Position numbers and translations under genes: made by a program
Source of the DNA: Desulfacinum sp.
GTDB taxonomy: Bacteria > Desulfobacterota > Syntrophobacteria > Syntrophobacterales > DSM-9756
Reading direction: 5' to 3'
DNA: 64,000 bases
NCBI GenBank assembly: GCA_014359885.1
Contig: JACIYN010000016.1
Coordinates: 62,001-126,000, forward strand
Shown here: piece after piece, positions 61,311-64,000 of the stretch
Numbering within the stretch: the stretch's first letter is position 1
How the letters are laid out: every line of letters starts with the position of its first letter
Notes under the pieces: model-generated
What the model saw: the letters and a program-made list of their open reading frames with translations, nothing else
What the model was told of the DNA's origin: nothing
Databases searched by the model: none

Positions 61311-63164
61311 CTAATCGCCCGGTTTTAAGCGGGATCCACCCTGCTCTTCCTTCTCCAGGGCCTCCAGAAATTTCCTTTCCTGCTCCAGGTAGTAGTCCAG
61401 GTTGGACGGTTTCTGGGCGATGGCCTGGCGGATGATGACAAGGGCGTCGCGGGTCCGACCGTTGATGAAGTAGGCTTCGGCCAGCGTGTCCAGAATGTAG
61501 GGGTCCGGTTTGAGGGTGGCGGCCTTCAGGGCCAGGTCCAGAGCTTCCTTGGGCTTGTGGTAGGGGGGCGGGGAGGTGGCGTAGAGCCAGGCCAGGTTGT
61601 TGAGGATCCCCGGATGGTCGGGGGCGAACTCCAGCGCCCTTTCCAGCACCACGGCCGCGTCGCTGAATCGCTTCTTTTCCAGGAGCACGCCGCTGTAGGC
61701 CATGTACAGGTCTGGGTTGCGGGGCTTGAGGTGGAGCTCGTTTTCCAGGATGTGGAGCCGGACTTCATGGCGCCAGCCCTGAACGGTTTCCGACTGCTGG
61801 AAACGGATGCCCACCGAGGTGACGATCCCCAGGGCGGCGAAGAAGATGAGTGCCGATCGCACCAGTTTTCGATTGTGTGCGGCGATCAACCGGGGGTCTT
61901 CATGGGCGGCCAGGAGCATGTGGATCCTCTGGCGGATGCTGAAATGGTGCCAGCTGGGAAGATCTTCGATCTGGCCGCTGTGAAAGGCGATCTTCTGAAG
62001 CGACGACACCAGGGTGAAGGGGTGGCCCACCACCTGCAAGGCGAAGAGATCGGCCTGGCGCTCGCAGTTGCGCATGAAGTAACCGAAAAGATACCGGAAA
62101 TAGAGGACGAGCAGGATCAGGATCGGAAGGCTGTAGGTCATGGCGAACAGCGAATGATCCAGGGGCTTGGACGAGGTGGCCCAGGCCAGGACTGTTTGTT
62201 GCCTGAGCAGCAGGAGCAGGATGATGTCCTGGAAGGCGTAAGACACGACGGCATAGGCGATGAAAAGGCAAAGGTAGAAGATGGCGTGGAGGCGTTTGAC
62301 GTGGCCCATCTCGTGGGAAACCACGGCTTTGAGCTCTTCGACGCTGAGAAGCTGAAGGAGTCCACGGGTGATGAGAATATAGCGAAGCTTCGGCAAAACC
62401 CCCAGAACGGCCGCCGTGAGATGGTCCCCGCCGTAGAGAGGCCACAACAGAAAATCCCCCAGGCGAAAGCCGCGCCGCCGGCAAAAATCTTCCAGTTCGT
62501 TTCGGACCGAAGACCGTGGAAGCGGCTCGCAGCCCCAGAAGCGGACCACCAGGTAGGGAGAGAAACAAAGAAAGAGGCAGAAAACAAAACCGAAGAGAAC
62601 GATTTGGCCCGGTTCCGACTGAAAGACCGCGGGCATCCTCACGAACTGAAGCAGGTCGGAAACCAGGGCGATAAGGAACCAGGGAATGAGCAGGGCGCTG
62701 TAGAAGGACAGGTGCCCTTTCAGGAAGGAACCCCGGCTGGTTTCCGATCGGTAGATCGCCTGATGCACCGGATAGGCCCAGTACCAGACCACGGTCAGGT
62801 GCAGCAGGTAGAGGCCCAGTCCCACCATGCCCGAAACGGTGAAAAAGCGCTGAAAGCCCGGGAGGTGCTGGAGGAAGAACTTGATGTCCAGAATGTACAC
62901 GTCGAAGGCCAGAACCCCCAGGGCGAGAATGGCCAGCCGGGACTGGGTCCTGTGATAGCGCAGAGAGATGAGGGAAGGGGGATCTCCGCGATGGAGCCTT
63001 CGGAGCAGCACCCGGAAGGACCAGGCGCACAATAGGGCGAAGGCGGCGAAAACCGCCGCGCCCAGAAAGAGGGTCTGGACGGGAGGGCGGAGACTTTCAC
63101 GCCCGGGCTCCTGGATGGAAAACAGGAGCAGGGCGATGATGAATGTCAGCAATTGTGAATACAT
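61311..63164 (-). CDS. M48-family membrane metallopeptidase with C-terminal TPRs
   Basis: 617 residues. N-terminal half holds about six transmembrane helices. The zinc-protease motif HEMGHV is in LKAVVSHEMGHVKRLHAIFY, with the third ligand Glu in FMRNCERQADLFALQVVG. From about 465 to 600 there are tetratricopeptide repeats (NPDLYMAYSGVLLEKKRFSDAA, HPGILNNLAWLYATSPPP and following). M48 relatives include HtpX, Ste24 and BepA; this TPR-tailed, multi-pass form is closest to Ste24/HtpX-like enzymes. It probably degrades misfolded or membrane proteins. It overlaps the end of the DapA-like gene by 19 nt. The frame stays open upstream only because of the partner gene. Confidence 0.85.
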   Translation of the reverse strand: MYSQLLTFIIALLLFSIQEPGRESLRPPVQTLFLGAAVFAAFALLCAWSFRVLLRRLHRGDPPSLISLRYHRTQSRLAILALGVLAFDVYILDIKFFLQHLPGFQRFFTVSGMVGLGLYLLHLTVVWYWAYPVHQAIYRSETSRGSFLKGHLSFYSALLIPWFLIALVSDLLQFVRMPAVFQSEPGQIVLFGFVFCLFLCFSPYLVVRFWGCEPLPRSSVRNELEDFCRRRGFRLGDFLLWPLYGGDHLTAAVLGVLPKLRYILITRGLLQLLSVEELKAVVSHEMGHVKRLHAIFYLCLFIAYAVVSYAFQDIILLLLLRQQTVLAWATSSKPLDHSLFAMTYSLPILILLVLYFRYLFGYFMRNCERQADLFALQVVGHPFTLVSSLQKIAFHSGQIEDLPSWHHFSIRQRIHMLLAAHEDPRLIAAHNRKLVRSALIFFAALGIVTSVGIRFQQSETVQGWRHEVRLHILENELHLKPRNPDLYMAYSGVLLEKKRFSDAAVVLERALEFAPDHPGILNNLAWLYATSPPPYHKPKEALDLALKAATLKPDPYILDTLAEAYFINGRTRDALVIIRQAIAQKPSNLDYYLEQERKFLEALEKEEQGGSRLKPGD

Positions 63165-64000
63165 GCGCTCGGCAGATGGTCCAAGAAGCGGTGCAACTGC
63201 ATCCGGGCTTCCTCGCTCAGATCGGGTGCCGCCGTCAAGTATCCCATGGCATGGAGCCATCCCGCAAGGGCATCGACAGGCCGGGGGGACAGGAGTTGCA
63301 GACATTCCTGCAGGATCGCCATGGCTTCCATGTAACTTTCCATGTGTTCCGCACGGGCGCTCAGGCTCTTTCTTTCCAGGAGGGCGGCCCAGACGGGGGC
63401 CGTGACGTTGGACGAAGCGGACACGACGCCGGTGGTGCTGGGATAGTCCAGAAAGCCGGCCTCGTCGCCGTCCAGAAGGCAAAAGTCCCTCCGCCTCACC
63501 ACGGCCTTGGCGTAGTTGAGGGAGCGCCGGAGGGACCCGTGGTGGATGAGTGCGATGAGGCGCGGGTTTTCCGCCAGCTGTTTCAGGACGCTGGTCCGAA
63601 GATTCACGTGGCTTGTCCACGCCTTGAAGGGGCGCACCCGGTCCGGGTCGTTTTCCAGGGCAAAGGGACGCCTCGTCAGGGAGGCCAACTGGTGGAGCAC
63701 GTCCGGCAGCCCGCGGTTGCTATGGTAAGCCAGAGGCGTGTCGAGCCAGACCACCTGGTTGTACTGATCGGTGGATTTCAGTTTTTGGTCCAGCCGCTGC
63801 AGGTGGGAAGCGGTTTCTTGGCGGTCCCTGCCGGTGATGCGCACGAGCAGGGGACGGTCGGCGGGCAACAGCCCGAGGATTTTTTCCACGACTTCCAGAT
63901 CCAGAGGTTGCAAGCAGGGGCCGCGCCGCACCGGATCCCAAAAGGGCGGATCGATGACAAACCCGTCCGCATAGGGGGCGAGAGAGCCCAGGAACGCTCT
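63146..64000 (-). CDS. DapA-like (dihydrodipicolinate synthase family) protein, 5' end outside window
   Basis: 284 residues visible; the frame is open at the window edge. VVWLDTPLAYHSNRGLPDVL, PFALENDPDRV, LDGDEAGFLDYPSTTGVVSASSNV match the TIM-barrel positions of DapA/NanA. The strand that normally carries the Schiff-base Lys (GIKEASG) appears as RLIALIHHGS, so lysine seems replaced by histidine. If so, it would not form the usual imine, and the function is unclear. The downstream M48-TPR gene overlaps by 19 nt. The start must be left of what is read here. Confidence 0.62.
   Translation of the reverse strand, partial: RAFLGSLAPYADGFVIDPPFWDPVRRGPCLQPLDLEVVEKILGLLPADRPLLVRITGRDRQETASHLQRLDQKLKSTDQYNQVVWLDTPLAYHSNRGLPDVLHQLASLTRRPFALENDPDRVRPFKAWTSHVNLRTSVLKQLAENPRLIALIHHGSLRRSLNYAKAVVRRRDFCLLDGDEAGFLDYPSTTGVVSASSNVTAPVWAALLERKSLSARAEHMESYMEAMAILQECLQLLSPRPVDALAGWLHAMGYLTAAPDLSEEARMQLHRFLDHLPSACIHNC

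Overview
The window looks like a chromosomal segment from a GC-rich, anaerobic, sulfate-reducer-like member of the Desulfobacterota (Syntrophobacteria-like). This is an inference from gene content: a 14-gene complex I cluster with a 617-residue bifurcating-type NuoF, a Na+-pumping decarboxylase beta subunit beside a TAXI-type TRAP transporter, an Mla lipid-transport operon with a STAS-MlaE fusion, and a TusA/NifS/Rrf2/NifU iron-sulfur operon. No 16S gene is present to confirm it. No prophage, complete insertion sequence or CRISPR array was seen. The two window edges cut the iscU-like gene (left) and a DapA-like gene (right).

Layout. 1-2400: minus-strand Fe-S operon (tusA-like, cysteine-desulfurase-like, Rrf2 regulator, iscU) with a clear sigma70 promoter and an operator-like palindrome. 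Its desulfurase has lost the PLP lysine and other PLP or substrate ligands. 2594-4557: sulfotransferase plus an orphan OpuAA/ProV-like ATPase with CBS domains. 5300-11704: malic enzyme; leuA with a leucine attenuator (leader peptide and terminator) and an upstream 43-aa membrane ORF; cca; a queuosine-salvage protein. 12118-17802: TRAP-TAXI transporter, OadB, OadG-like and cNMP-binding genes. 18130-26624: two-component signalling genes, a GGDEF remnant cut by a small repeat element, proC and a GNAT acetyltransferase. 26787-42290: nuoEF-ABCD-HIJKLMN, then a flavin-less NuoF-like gene, then nuoG. 42448-50030: trhP, dprA, topA, prepilin peptidase, rsmE and an acidic zinc-ribbon protein. 50103-54515: tRNA-Phe, a hypothetical protein, ddl, an HD-domain protein and an atypical DnaA. 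54559-58811: Mla operon (auxiliary lipoprotein, MlaD, MlaF, STAS-MlaE) and ihfA. 58976-64000: tRNA-Met, queD, a DUF2333 protein, an M48 peptidase with TPRs and a DapA-like protein.

How the genes relate. The largest block encodes one respiratory complex I with unusual electron-input subunits. Many genes are separated by short dispersed repeats: a family of about 200 bp with terminal inverted repeats (three copies, one inside a diguanylate-cyclase remnant, two at stop codons), a longer repeat centred on a long palindrome, 22-bp palindromes, and two heptanucleotide tandem arrays that touch gene ends. The most interesting observations are the PLP-less desulfurase homologue, the flavin-less NuoF-like subunit inside the nuo cluster, the DnaA paralogue with an altered Walker B motif, and the leuA attenuator.
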